From Myxococcales bacterium (GTDB lineage: Bacteria; Myxococcota; Polyangia; Fen-1088), in the NCBI GenBank assembly GCA_003155465.1, contig PMCR01000284.1, forward strand, positions 559-11,523: DNA of 10,965 bases, read 5' to 3'. The translations under genes and the position numbers were made by a program. This document shows, in pieces, positions 1 to 6,371 of this stretch. Each line of letters starts with the position of its first letter. Position 1 is the stretch's first letter. The notes beneath the pieces were generated by a model that saw nothing but the letters and a program-made list of their open reading frames with translations, was not told where the DNA came from and did not search any database.

Positions 1-575
1 TGATGGGTGAGGTTGACCACCGTGGGCTTGTCCGTGAAGGCCAAGTAGTCGACGATGAACTCGTCTTGATCGGACAGGGTGTAGGTCGCGGTGACCGAGA
101 GCGCAGCCGGATAGCCCTCCTCGCCATCCTTGCTCAAGTACTGCAACTGCAACCCCACGCCATTGTCAGCAGGCACCGGCTTGGCCGACCAGACCACCTT
201 GTCGAACCCCACCCTGCCTCCGTGCAGGTGGTTCTTGCCATCGTTCTGCGTCAGCGCATAGGTCTGGCCATCGAGCTTGAACTCGCCCCTGGCGATCCGG
301 TTGCCGTAGCGTCCCACCAGGCAGCCGAAGTATGGGCTCTTGGCGAGGTATCCGGCCAAGCTGTCGTAACCGAGTACGATGTCGCCCAGCCTGCCCTCGC
401 GATCAGGAACCAGCAGCGACACCACGATTCCGCCGTAGTTGGTGATCGTCGCGCCGAGGCCGTGGCTGTTGGTCAGGCGGTAGATGTCCACCGGCGTCCC
501 GTCCGGCGCGGTGCCGAACGGCACGCTGTCAATCTTCGGCTTGCTGCCCGCGCGTGCGGGATCTTCGGCTTTCAT
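1..575 (-). CDS. galM: Aldose 1-epimerase (galactose mutarotase), 3' part missing at window edge
   Basis: GalM interconverts the alpha and beta anomers of galactose or glucose, feeding the Leloir pathway. Only the first 191 codons are visible; the gene continues past the left edge. The family signature is clear: TNYGGIVVSLLVPDR near residues 45-59, GRYGNRI at 88-94 (conserved Arg89) and NHLHGG at 115-120, whose His118 matches the family's catalytic His in LHGG. The reading frame stops at VNLTH, just as the next conserved His-containing motif begins, so the second catalytic His and the catalytic Glu lie outside. The ATG at 575 is preceded by AAAGGGA at a good distance, and an in-frame TGA lies about a dozen codons upstream, which supports this start. 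No signal peptide is seen, so a cytoplasmic enzyme is expected. A hairpin at 621-666 separates it from the upstream lipoprotein gene, so it probably has its own promoter. The family is certain; sugar preference is not. Confidence 0.93.
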   Translation of the reverse strand, partial: MKAEDPARAGSKPKIDSVPFGTAPDGTPVDIYRLTNSHGLGATITNYGGIVVSLLVPDREGRLGDIVLGYDSLAGYLAKSPYFGCLVGRYGNRIARGEFKLDGQTYALTQNDGKNHLHGGRVGFDKVVWSAKPVPADNGVGLQLQYLSKDGEEGYPAALSVTATYTLSDQDEFIVDYLAFTDKPTVVNLTH

Positions 576-620
576 GCTGGTCCCTTTGTCGACAACTCGT
601 AGCTGAGTGCTTCAAACGAG

Positions 621-666
621 GAGAGCCTGGATCCGGTTAGAATAGGGAACCAGGATCCAGGCTCTC
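621..666 (-). terminator. Strong hairpin, probable terminator of the lipoprotein gene
   Basis: GAGAGCCTGGATCC at 621-634 pairs perfectly with GGATCCAGGCTCTC at 653-666 (14 bp). After a one-base bulge (A652), GGTT/AACC adds 4 bp, leaving a 9-base loop at 639-647. It starts about 42 bases after the lipoprotein stop on the minus strand. T-runs are modest: CTCGTTTG follows in the minus direction and GTATTTT in the plus direction. Termination is likely but may not be a classical U-tract type. An extragenic palindromic repeat is the alternative. Confidence 0.6.
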
Positions 667-708
667 GTATTTTCAAATGCCTTCCAAGACAAGCTTGGAC
701 GGCACCTG

Positions 709-2091
709 CTACTTCGTCGCGGTGATTGCAGAAGCGTAGCTGACGCTGGCGGTGGAAGTGGCCGCCGCGCAGAACATCTTTACCAACTGCCCACTGGCGG
801 CGGTTACTGCGCAGTCATCATCAGTGGTGCATTGGCCTGTGATATCGGCGCAGAAGCCGTCAACACCGCAGACGAAATTCTTGAACTTGGTGCCCGCCAC
901 GCCAGAAGGACCGCAATCTTGGTCGATGGCGCATGGCTTCTTGCAGGTGTGCGTGGTCTTTGCGCAGACCGCAGTGACGTCGCCCAGCCTCTGGGCGCAG
1001 GCCAGGTCGGTCGTGCACTCGCCCGCGAAGGTGCAGACGAACTTGGTCGTGTCGCAGGTGTAGTTCTGCGCGCAATCGAGATTGACGTTGCACTTGCGAT
1101 AGCAGGCCCCCTGGTCGACGGCGCAGACACATTCACCCGAGACGCACTTTTCGGCCGGTATGTCGGCGATGTTTGCGCCGATGCAGTCATCGTTGGTCTT
1201 GCAACCCAGCCTCGCGCTCATGGAGCAAGTGTTCGTGGCGGCGTTGCAAGTCGAAATGGTGGGGGCGCCGGTACGGGTCTGCACCGGGCAGCCCTTGATC
1301 TTCTCGCCGCTGCCCGTGCAGTTCTTGACGTACGCGCAGCTGCCAGTCGCCACGTCGCATTTCCAGGGGATGCTGGTGGCGCAGTCGCAGTAGGTCTTGT
1401 AAAGGAAGCATTCTTTGGAAAGGGCGACGGGAGTGGCGCCTTCCGCTTCGCAACCCGACGGATCCGCTTGATTCAGAATCTTCCGCAGATCCGCGCACGA
1501 ATTGTAGTTCACGGCGCCACCGTCGCCCGTGGTTCCCACCTCACCGATGGGAAGTTCACAACAATCGATGTCGACTTTGCACTCAGCCGAACAGATCTTG
1601 CCACTTTGGACGATGCCGTATTTCGCAAGATCGCACACGCCGATGCTTTGGTTGGTCGGATTGGGGATGCAGACCAGGCCCGGGCTGCAGTCGTCGTTCG
1701 CCGTGCAGGTTTCGCCGCGAATGCCAGGCGAGGTGTTGGTGGTTGGAACGCTGGCGTCGACGGGAGGGGAAACGGCGGCATCCACGGAGGGCGCGGACGT
1801 CATGCAGGTCTGGTTGATGCACAGAAGGCCGGTTTCGCAGTCCGCCCGCTTGGTGCAGGATTCGCCCGCCTTGCTGAGCACCGGACCGGTCGCGGGGGGA
1901 GTGACGGTTCCTCCATCATCTGTCTCTGCAGCCGGTTCAGGCACAGAACAGATGCCATTGTAGCAAGCGAGGGATTTGGCACAGTCGTTGTGACTGGTGC
2001 AAGTTTCACCCAGCTCGCCGCGATTGATGCTTTCCTTGCCGCAAGCAGCGACGGCGACACAGAGCCCGAGAGACACGAGTAGCTTCTGCAT
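709..2091 (-). CDS. Cysteine-rich multi-module lipoprotein, function unknown
   Basis: This is a 460-residue exported lipoprotein. Residues 1-17 form a short hydrophobic signal ending in the lipobox VAAC, with lipidated Cys17; the next residue is Gly rather than Asp, which fits outer-membrane sorting. The mature protein is a string of cysteine modules. Modules 1 and 2 have identical spacing, C-x5-C-x5-C-x4-C (Cys31/37/43/48 and 79/85/91/96). Module 3 starts the same way (129/135/141) but has a longer last gap (153). They share a pattern like GExCTxxxDCxxGLxC. Pro/Thr/Ala-rich linkers (about 51-72 and 100-122) separate them. The C-terminal two thirds holds more irregular CxxDxDC modules, ending in a cysteine-poor tail. 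Such modules are common in myxobacterial surface proteins and are probably disulfide-knotted binding units. The start has AGAGGGG about 6 bases upstream. The ligand is unknown. Confidence 0.85.
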   Translation of the reverse strand: MQKLLVSLGLCVAVAACGKESINRGELGETCTSHNDCAKSLACYNGICSVPEPAAETDDGGTVTPPATGPVLSKAGESCTKRADCETGLLCINQTCMTSAPSVDAAVSPPVDASVPTTNTSPGIRGETCTANDDCSPGLVCIPNPTNQSIGVCDLAKYGIVQSGKICSAECKVDIDCCELPIGEVGTTGDGGAVNYNSCADLRKILNQADPSGCEAEGATPVALSKECFLYKTYCDCATSIPWKCDVATGSCAYVKNCTGSGEKIKGCPVQTRTGAPTISTCNAATNTCSMSARLGCKTNDDCIGANIADIPAEKCVSGECVCAVDQGACYRKCNVNLDCAQNYTCDTTKFVCTFAGECTTDLACAQRLGDVTAVCAKTTHTCKKPCAIDQDCGPSGVAGTKFKNFVCGVDGFCADITGQCTTDDDCAVTAASGQLVKMFCAAATSTASVSYASAITATK

Positions 2092-2140
2092 GTAGATCCC
2101 CTCTTCGGTTGGGTTGGTTACCCCACCGGAATCCCCGGCA

Positions 2141-2171
2141 GGTCACCGCGATTACTAGAAGCAAGGTGACC
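2141..2171. repeat. GGTCACC/GGTGACC dyad across the lipoprotein promoter, possible operator
   Basis: GGTCACC (2141-2147) and its exact reverse complement GGTGACC (2165-2171) are separated by 17 bases. Each is followed by GCG, so the 10-base blocks GGTCACCGCG and GGTGACCGCG also form a direct repeat with one mismatch, 24 bases apart. One arm lies in the spacer of the predicted lipoprotein promoter and the other near its start site, a typical repressor position. Short dyads are not rare in GC-rich DNA, so this is tentative. Confidence 0.3.
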
Positions 2172-2180
2172 GCGCGTCAA
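2152..2180 (-). promoter_or_regulatory. Candidate sigma70-type promoter for the lipoprotein gene
   Basis: On the minus strand, TTGACG (2180-2175, five of six consensus bases) is followed by a 17-base spacer and TAGTAA (2157-2152, a weak -10). Transcription would start near 2145, giving a leader of roughly 54 bases with the ribosome-binding site AGAGGGG near its end. The -35 box and spacing are good, the -10 box is poor. Confidence 0.4.
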
Positions 2181-2297
2181 CTCGAAAATAATCGGAGAGG
2201 TGCCCGGCGCAGGTGCGGAGCAGATAGCGATACGCAGCAACCCGCCAGCGCGTCGCGCTGTCTCGTCGAGGTTGGGTGGCACCCCCATTCCTTGGTT

Positions 2298-2341
2298 GGC
2301 CGCTGCGAACCGAGCGTGGTCAAGTCCCCTCGGTTGCGGCC
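2298..2341. repeat. Interrupted hairpin upstream of the aguB promoter
   Basis: GGCCGC (2298-2303) and AACCGAG (2308-2314) pair with CTCGGTT (2329-2335) and GCGGCC (2336-2341). This makes 13 bp interrupted only by a 4-base bulge TGCG (2304-2307), with a 14-base loop. It ends about 28 bases before the aguB -35 box. It could be a protein-binding dyad, or a remnant palindrome in which one arm gained TGCG. No T-tract follows, so a terminator is unlikely. Confidence 0.45.
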
Positions 2342-2369
2342 ACAAGGCGGCCCTGCGTGCGCTTAACAC

Positions 2370-2397
2370 TTGGCGACGGGCTGCGGCCAAGTACAAT
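2370..2397 (+). promoter_or_regulatory. Candidate promoter for aguB placing the start site at the GTG codon
   Basis: TTGGCG (2370-2375, four of six) and TACAAT (2392-2397, five of six) are spaced 16 bases apart. Transcription starting about 7 bases after the -10 box would begin at or next to 2404, the first base of the GTG start codon of aguB. Consistent with leaderless translation, no Shine-Dalgarno-like sequence precedes that GTG. Confidence 0.5.
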
Positions 2398-2403
2398 CCG
2401 CCC

Positions 2404-3303
2404 GTGCCTCACCGATCAGCTTTCAAAGTCGGCCTCGTGCAGATGGCCATGTCGCTTGAGCCAGAGGCGAATCTCAGCCTGGCCTGCGCAAGAATCCGAG
2501 ATGCGGCCGCGAAGGGCGCCCAGGTGGTGTGCCTGCCCGAGCTTTTCCGTTCGCCTTACTTCTGCCAAACCGAGGATGCGGCCAACTTCGCCCTGGCCGA
2601 AAGGATCCCCGGGCCCAGCACCGAAGCCATCGGTGCGGTGGCCCGCCAGGCCGGCGTAATCGTCATTGCGTCGCTGTTCGAACGGCGCGCGCCAGGACTG
2701 TACCACAATGCCGCGGTGGTGATCGGCGCCAACGGCGCGGTCGTGGGCATGTACCGCAAGATGCACATTCCCGACGACCCCGGCTATTACGAGAAGTTCT
2801 ACTTCACTCCCGGCGATCTCGGCTTCTGCACGTGCGACACTTTTCTCGGACGGCTGGGCATCCTCATCTGCTGGGACCAGTGGTATCCGGAAGCCGCGCG
2901 CCTGGTTGCCATGGCCGGCGCAGACATCATTATCTATCCCACGGCAATCGGGTGGCACCCCCAGGAGAAGGCGCAGAACGGTGCGGCCCAGCGGGATGCC
3001 TGGCTTACCGTCCAGCGCGGGCACGCCATCGCCAACGGCCTCTATGTCGCCGCGGCCAACCGGGTCGGTCATGAAACGCCGGCAGGCCCGCCTGGCCTGG
3101 AATTCTGGGGCACCAGCTTCGTCGCTGACCCATTCGGCGTGGTGGTGGCCGAAGCGTCCGTGGATCGCGAGGAAACCCTGATTGCCAGCGTCGATCCGGC
3201 CCGCATCGAGGAAGTGCGCCAGAGCTGGCCATTCCTGCGCGACCGCCGTATCGACGCCTACGCCGGCATCGAGCGGCGCTTCCTCGACCCAAGCCAGCGG
3301 TAG
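2404..3303 (+). CDS. aguB: N-carbamoylputrescine amidase, carbon-nitrogen hydrolase family
   Basis: AguB hydrolyses N-carbamoylputrescine to putrescine, ammonia and CO2, the last step of the agmatine route to polyamines; it is cytoplasmic. From the GTG the protein has 299 residues, the usual size. The nitrilase-fold triad is visible: Glu46 in CLPELFRSPYF, Lys119 in YRKMHIPD and Cys156 in ICWDQWYPEAA. The sub-family marks YYEKFYFTPGD (128-138) and YPTAIG (178-183) point to AguB rather than to other nitrilases. The frame is open for another 68 codons upstream (an ATG lies at 2200), but that stretch is not family-like, and GTG 2404 puts FKVGLVQM at the expected N-terminus. There is no clear Shine-Dalgarno, and a promoter sits immediately upstream. 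Agmatine deiminase, the usual partner, is not in the window. It converges on the sigma54 regulator, with 49 bases between stop codons. Confidence 0.9.
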   Translation: MPHRSAFKVGLVQMAMSLEPEANLSLACARIRDAAAKGAQVVCLPELFRSPYFCQTEDAANFALAERIPGPSTEAIGAVARQAGVIVIASLFERRAPGLYHNAAVVIGANGAVVGMYRKMHIPDDPGYYEKFYFTPGDLGFCTCDTFLGRLGILICWDQWYPEAARLVAMAGADIIIYPTAIGWHPQEKAQNGAAQRDAWLTVQRGHAIANGLYVAAANRVGHETPAGPPGLEFWGTSFVADPFGVVVAEASVDREETLIASVDPARIEEVRQSWPFLRDRRIDAYAGIERRFLDPSQR

Positions 3304-3352
3304 CGGCGGCGGGCCTTTCGCCCTGGCGTGCTGGACGATGCTGAATTCCCCG

Positions 3353-4969
3353 CTAGCTTTCGTGCTTGGTGGCCTTCAGCCTGCGCCACAGGGTGGTCGG
3401 GCTGATACCAAGCACGGCGGCGGCACGTGTGCGGTTGCCATCTGATTCGGCCAGCACGGCGCGGATGTGTTCCCTCTCGACTTGACCCAGCGAGAGCGAT
3501 CCCCGGGCTTGCCCGGGACGCGCCCCGGTACCGAGCACGACGTTGGACGGCAGAAGCTCGGGCGTGATGGAGCCGCTGCGCGAAAGCACGGCGGCGTGCT
3601 CGATGGCGTTCTCCAACTCGCGCACATTGCCGGGCCAGGCATAGGCTGAAAGCGGGTCGATGGCGGTGGCAGCCAGGCGCAGGTTGGGCATCCTCAGCTT
3701 CGCCCGCAGCCGCTCCACGAAGAAACGCGCCAGCGGCAGGATGTCTTCTTTCCGCTCGCGCAAGGGCGGGATCGCGATCTCGATGACCCGCAACCGATAG
3801 TACAGGTCCTCGCGGAACGCGCCTTGGCGCATGGCCTCGGCCAAGTCGCGGTTGGTGGCGGCCAGGATGCGCACGTCGATCTTGCGCGTCCGGCTCTCAC
3901 CCACGCGCCGGATTTCGCGTTCCTGCAGCACGCGCAGCAACTTGACCTGCAAGCCGTGCGAGATCTCGCCGATCTCATCGAGGAAAAGCGTTCCGCCTGC
4001 GGCCCCTTCGAAAAGCCCCGCGTGGTCGGAGGTGGCGCCGGTGAACGCGCCCGCCTTGTGGCCGAACAGTTCCGAATCAAGCAGGGTTTCCGGCAACGCC
4101 CCACAGTTGATGCCCAGAAAGGGCCCCCGGCTGCGCGCCGAGCGGGCGTGAACCAAGCGCGCCACGACTTCTTTGCCGACGCCGCTTTCGCCGGTAATGA
4201 GCACCGAGGAATCGAACGGGGCGATGCGCGTGGCCAGCTCCAGCACCGCGGCGAAAGCCTTGCTCCGTACTTCGACCAGCGGGGGCCGTTCGAGCTCGGT
4301 CAGCCGCTCGGTGCTGCGCCGCAATTCGCGCGTCACCCGGCGCAACTCCTCGGTCAGGCTTTGGATCTTGCCCTTAATGTCGGTGGCCTGAAAGAAGGGC
4401 AGGTGCGGGTTGATCGCGGCGCCCCACGACGCGCGGTCCTTGCCCACTGCCGTGCACACGCGCTCGCCCATCGCGCGGCAGCGCTGCTCGACGAAGTACA
4501 CGTCGTGACCGAGAGCGAACGACATGAAGCCGCTGGCGTAGCCGGCCAACATCCAACACGACGGGTGCGACGCGTGACCAAAGACCGCCACGTGCTCCTC
4601 GGCCTCGGCCGAGCCGTGCCAGGCCACATCCATCTCGAATCGGCCGGCGCCCTGGTCCACCTCCAGGTTCTTGGTCACCCAGCGCGCCACACCCTGCAGG
4701 GCGTGCAGGCGTGGCCCGGCCTTGGCCAGATCGACCACAGTTTGCCACTTGAACACCCGGCGCATGGCGGCGGCATCGGCCTGACCCCAGAAGTAGGCGA
4801 AGCGGGTCAAGATGCGCCGGGTCTGCTCGGGCCCGACCATTTCGAACAGATCCTTGCGAAACTGGGCGAAGGCGTCCGTGCTGTGCAGGACTAGGCGGCG
4901 GCCCTGGAAGTCGATGGCGCCATCGCGGAATTCCAACAGCTCGTCCAGCTTCAGGTCTTCGACTCGCAT
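3353..4969 (-). CDS. Sigma54-dependent activator of the XylR/DmpR type (XylR_N-V4R, AAA+, Fis HTH)
   Basis: This 538-residue protein is an enhancer-binding activator of sigma54-RNA polymerase. Residues 1 to about 185 form an aromatic-sensor domain (XylR_N plus V4R). The spacing Cys138, Glu161, Cys164, Cys172 equals the zinc site I recall for MopR (155/178/181/189), and His89 and Trp117 fall on its phenol-contacting His106 and Trp134, all at one constant offset of 17. A charged coiled-coil linker follows (about 200-228). The AAA+ domain has Walker A GESGVGKE (260-267), the sigma54-contact loop GAFTGA (307-312), Walker B GGTLFLDE (325-332) and WPGNVREL (445-452). The C-terminus (498-533) is a Fis-type helix-turn-helix. 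It is transcribed away from the hydrolase-kinase operon, whose sigma54 promoter lies in the shared 163-base gap, so that operon is the likely target. Effector identity is inferred, not shown. Confidence 0.93.
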   Translation of the reverse strand: MRVEDLKLDELLEFRDGAIDFQGRRLVLHSTDAFAQFRKDLFEMVGPEQTRRILTRFAYFWGQADAAAMRRVFKWQTVVDLAKAGPRLHALQGVARWVTKNLEVDQGAGRFEMDVAWHGSAEAEEHVAVFGHASHPSCWMLAGYASGFMSFALGHDVYFVEQRCRAMGERVCTAVGKDRASWGAAINPHLPFFQATDIKGKIQSLTEELRRVTRELRRSTERLTELERPPLVEVRSKAFAAVLELATRIAPFDSSVLITGESGVGKEVVARLVHARSARSRGPFLGINCGALPETLLDSELFGHKAGAFTGATSDHAGLFEGAAGGTLFLDEIGEISHGLQVKLLRVLQEREIRRVGESRTRKIDVRILAATNRDLAEAMRQGAFREDLYYRLRVIEIAIPPLRERKEDILPLARFFVERLRAKLRMPNLRLAATAIDPLSAYAWPGNVRELENAIEHAAVLSRSGSITPELLPSNVVLGTGARPGQARGSLSLGQVEREHIRAVLAESDGNRTRAAAVLGISPTTLWRRLKATKHES

Positions 4970-4981
4970 GATGCATCCAGT

Positions 4982-5009
4982 ATTTCATTCTGAAACACTC
5001 ATTTTGCAA
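4982..5009 (-). promoter_or_regulatory. Weak candidate promoter for the regulator gene
   Basis: On the minus strand TTGCAA (5009-5004, four of six) and TGAAAT (4987-4982, four of six) are 16 bases apart. The start site would be near 4975, leaving only a few leader bases before the ATG at 4969. The dyad at 4983-4995 overlaps the -10 box and spacer, so activator binding there could repress its own gene. Confidence 0.25.
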
Positions 5010-5018
5010 GTTGAAATG
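4983..5018. promoter_or_regulatory. Candidate upstream activator sites for the sigma54 regulator
   Basis: TTTCA-TTC-TGAAA (4983-4995) is a perfect 5-bp dyad. A second, imperfect copy, CATTT...AAATG (5000-5018), repeats the TGAAA half-site 21 bases later, on about the same face of the helix. The first site is centred about 98 bases before the predicted start site of the operon, a typical distance for enhancer-binding activators. It differs from the XylR/DmpR consensus that I recall (TTGATCAATTGATCAA). Confidence 0.45.
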
Positions 5019-5059
5019 CTGGCCGGGCAGGCAAGCGAGAGAAACGCGGGTTGGCGCCC

Positions 5060-5076
5060 CGGGCACGACGCTTGCT
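5060..5076 (+). promoter_or_regulatory. Sigma54 (-24/-12) promoter of the hydrolase-kinase operon
   Basis: CGGGCACGACGCTTGCT fits the consensus YTGGCACGRNNNTTGCW at every defined position except one (G where T is expected). The invariant GG (5062-5063) and GC (5074-5075) are separated by exactly 10 bases. Transcription would start near 5087, 46 bases before the ATG of the M20 hydrolase gene. The divergent sigma54 activator gene next door strongly supports this call. Confidence 0.85.
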
Positions 5077-5120
5077 TGCTTGTCTGGTTGAACATCAACG
5101 AAGAGCGACGAATCGATCAA

Positions 5121-5126
5121 AGGAGA
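5121..5126 (+). promoter_or_regulatory. Ribosome-binding site fixing the M20 hydrolase start
   Basis: AGGAGA sits 6 bases before the ATG at 5133. The same frame is open far upstream, to an ATG at 4812 inside the antisense regulator gene, so this site and the sigma54 promoter are what decide the start. Confidence 0.85.
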
Positions 5127-5132
5127 CGCACC

Positions 5133-6350
5133 ATGTACGATCTGTTGAGAGGCAAGTTGGAAGGTCTGCAGGGCGAGCTGATGTCGTTTGCGCAGGCCCT
5201 GTTGCGCACGCGCAGCCTGACCCGGGACGAGTCGAGTGCCGCGGCGCTGGTGGAAAAGCAACTTCGCGCGCTCGATCTGGACACGGTCACCACGGACCAC
5301 TTCGGCAACGTGGTGGGCGTGCTGCACGGGGTGGAAGACGGCCCCAATCTGCTTCTTGCCAGTCACATGGACACGGTCGAGCCCGCGGACGAGGCAGGAT
5401 GGCCGGGTTCACCCTGGAGTGGCCGCATTGAAGACGGCAAGCTGCACGGCCTGGGCGCGGCCGACTGCAAGGGCGGACTGGCGGCACAGGTCTTTGCCGC
5501 CGGTTTGCTCAAGCGCAGCCTTCTGCCCTTGCGCGGAAACCTGATTGTGGCCGCCACCGTGTCTGAAGAAAACGGCATCTCCATGGGCATGCGCGGTTTG
5601 ATTGAATTCACGCTGAAGGAAATGGGGCTGCGCCCCGAATACGCCATCTTGGGCGAGCCGACCGACCTGGGCCTGTACTACGGCCACGACGGCCGCGTCG
5701 AGATGGACATCCGCCTGCGCAGCAACAACCCGTTTCACGTGGCGGACGCGGCGGATCTGGTGGCCAACGGCATGGGTGACACAGATCCGGCGATCGCGGT
5801 GCAAGCCATGTTGATGGGCAAGCCACAGTTTGAGGACAGCCACGGGATCCGTTGCGCCACCATCGCCTTGGAGCGCCGCCTGGGCCCCGACGAAGCCGTC
5901 GCCGGCACGGTGGGCCGCATGCGCCGTGAGGCGGAGCGACTGGCACAGTTGGCCGGCGCGGTCGAGGTCGAGGTGGCCGTGCGCGAGAGTTCAGAGACCT
6001 TGGCCACGGGCCTGGTCATGAAGGTCAAGCGGGTCACCCACGCCTGGAGCACCGACCCCTTCAGCCCCTTGCTCTCGCGTGCTCGCCAGTCGCTGGCTGC
6101 CGCCGGCTGCGCCGTTCGGCCGGGCAAGTGGAAGCTGTCGCGCCTGGGCATGGGCACATCCGGCAGTGTGCTCTGCAATGAGTTCCGCATCCCGACTATC
6201 GGCTACGGCCCAGGTCGCGAAGAAGAGGCACACAGCCAGGGCGAGGCAGTGGAAGTCGCCAAGATCGTGGAGTGCACGTATGGAACCGCAGCCATGGCAC
6301 ACGGATTGGTCGGCATCCCGGTGTTTGGCTGGATCCCAGATGAGATCTGA
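5133..6350 (+). CDS. M20-family zinc hydrolase, YgeY/ArgE/DapE-like
   Basis: This 405-residue, presumably cytoplasmic, dinuclear zinc hydrolase belongs to the amidohydrolase/peptidase M20 family. The metal and catalytic residues are in order: His78 and Asp80 in ASHMDTVEP, Asp111 in GAADCKGG, Glu145-Glu146 in VSEENG, Glu175 in LGEPTDL and His367 near the C-terminus in EEEAHSQGE. The overall pattern (GEPTDL, ERRLGPDE, IPTIGYGPG) resembles YgeY-type hydrolases, whose substrate is unsettled, more than classical ArgE or DapE. The lid domain (about 188-295) is divergent: the usual H-A-x-x-P-x-x-G stretch is replaced by FHVADAADLV, with His202 the only candidate for the conserved lid histidine. It is the first gene of the sigma54 operon and is followed after 21 bases by an acetate kinase. 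That suggests it releases a short acyl group from an amide, but this is inference. The fold is certain, the substrate unknown. Confidence 0.88.
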   Translation: MYDLLRGKLEGLQGELMSFAQALLRTRSLTRDESSAAALVEKQLRALDLDTVTTDHFGNVVGVLHGVEDGPNLLLASHMDTVEPADEAGWPGSPWSGRIEDGKLHGLGAADCKGGLAAQVFAAGLLKRSLLPLRGNLIVAATVSEENGISMGMRGLIEFTLKEMGLRPEYAILGEPTDLGLYYGHDGRVEMDIRLRSNNPFHVADAADLVANGMGDTDPAIAVQAMLMGKPQFEDSHGIRCATIALERRLGPDEAVAGTVGRMRREAERLAQLAGAVEVEVAVRESSETLATGLVMKVKRVTHAWSTDPFSPLLSRARQSLAAAGCAVRPGKWKLSRLGMGTSGSVLCNEFRIPTIGYGPGREEEAHSQGEAVEVAKIVECTYGTAAMAHGLVGIPVFGWIPDEI

Positions 6351-6371
6351 CCCAGAGGGCAGGGCAATACC

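Larger units (their letters stand above)
2092..2403. other. Divergent intergenic region with several dyads
   Basis: These 312 bases separate the lipoprotein gene (minus) from aguB (plus). Besides the two promoters and the two larger dyads listed separately, a perfect 7-bp dyad with a single-base centre, CAGCGCG-T-CGCGCTG, lies at 2246-2260. Reading frames across the region are open on both strands. None has a recognisable product, and the aguB-frame extension back to 2200 shows no family similarity, so I see no gene here. Confidence 0.6.

Noticed and set aside
832..2082. A 416-codon open frame opposite the lipoprotein gene
   Set aside because: It has no recognisable family and an Ala/Val/Arg/Gly-rich composition typical of antisense frames in GC-rich DNA. 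The opposite strand has a clear signal peptide and regular cysteine modules.
2200..2403. 68-codon N-terminal extension of aguB
   Set aside because: It is not similar to the family, and a promoter lies within it. The protein from 2404 already has normal length.
3311..3323. GGGC-CTTTC-GCCC hairpin between the convergent aguB and regulator genes
   Set aside because: It has only 4 bp of stem and no T-tract, too weak to call a terminator.
3824..4894. A 356-codon open frame opposite the sigma54 regulator
   Set aside because: It lies antisense to a protein with every AAA+ motif intact, and shows no domain of its own.
4812..5132. N-terminal extension of the M20 hydrolase to an upstream ATG
   Set aside because: It would cross the sigma54 promoter and the antisense regulator start; AGGAGA before the ATG at 5133 fits far better.
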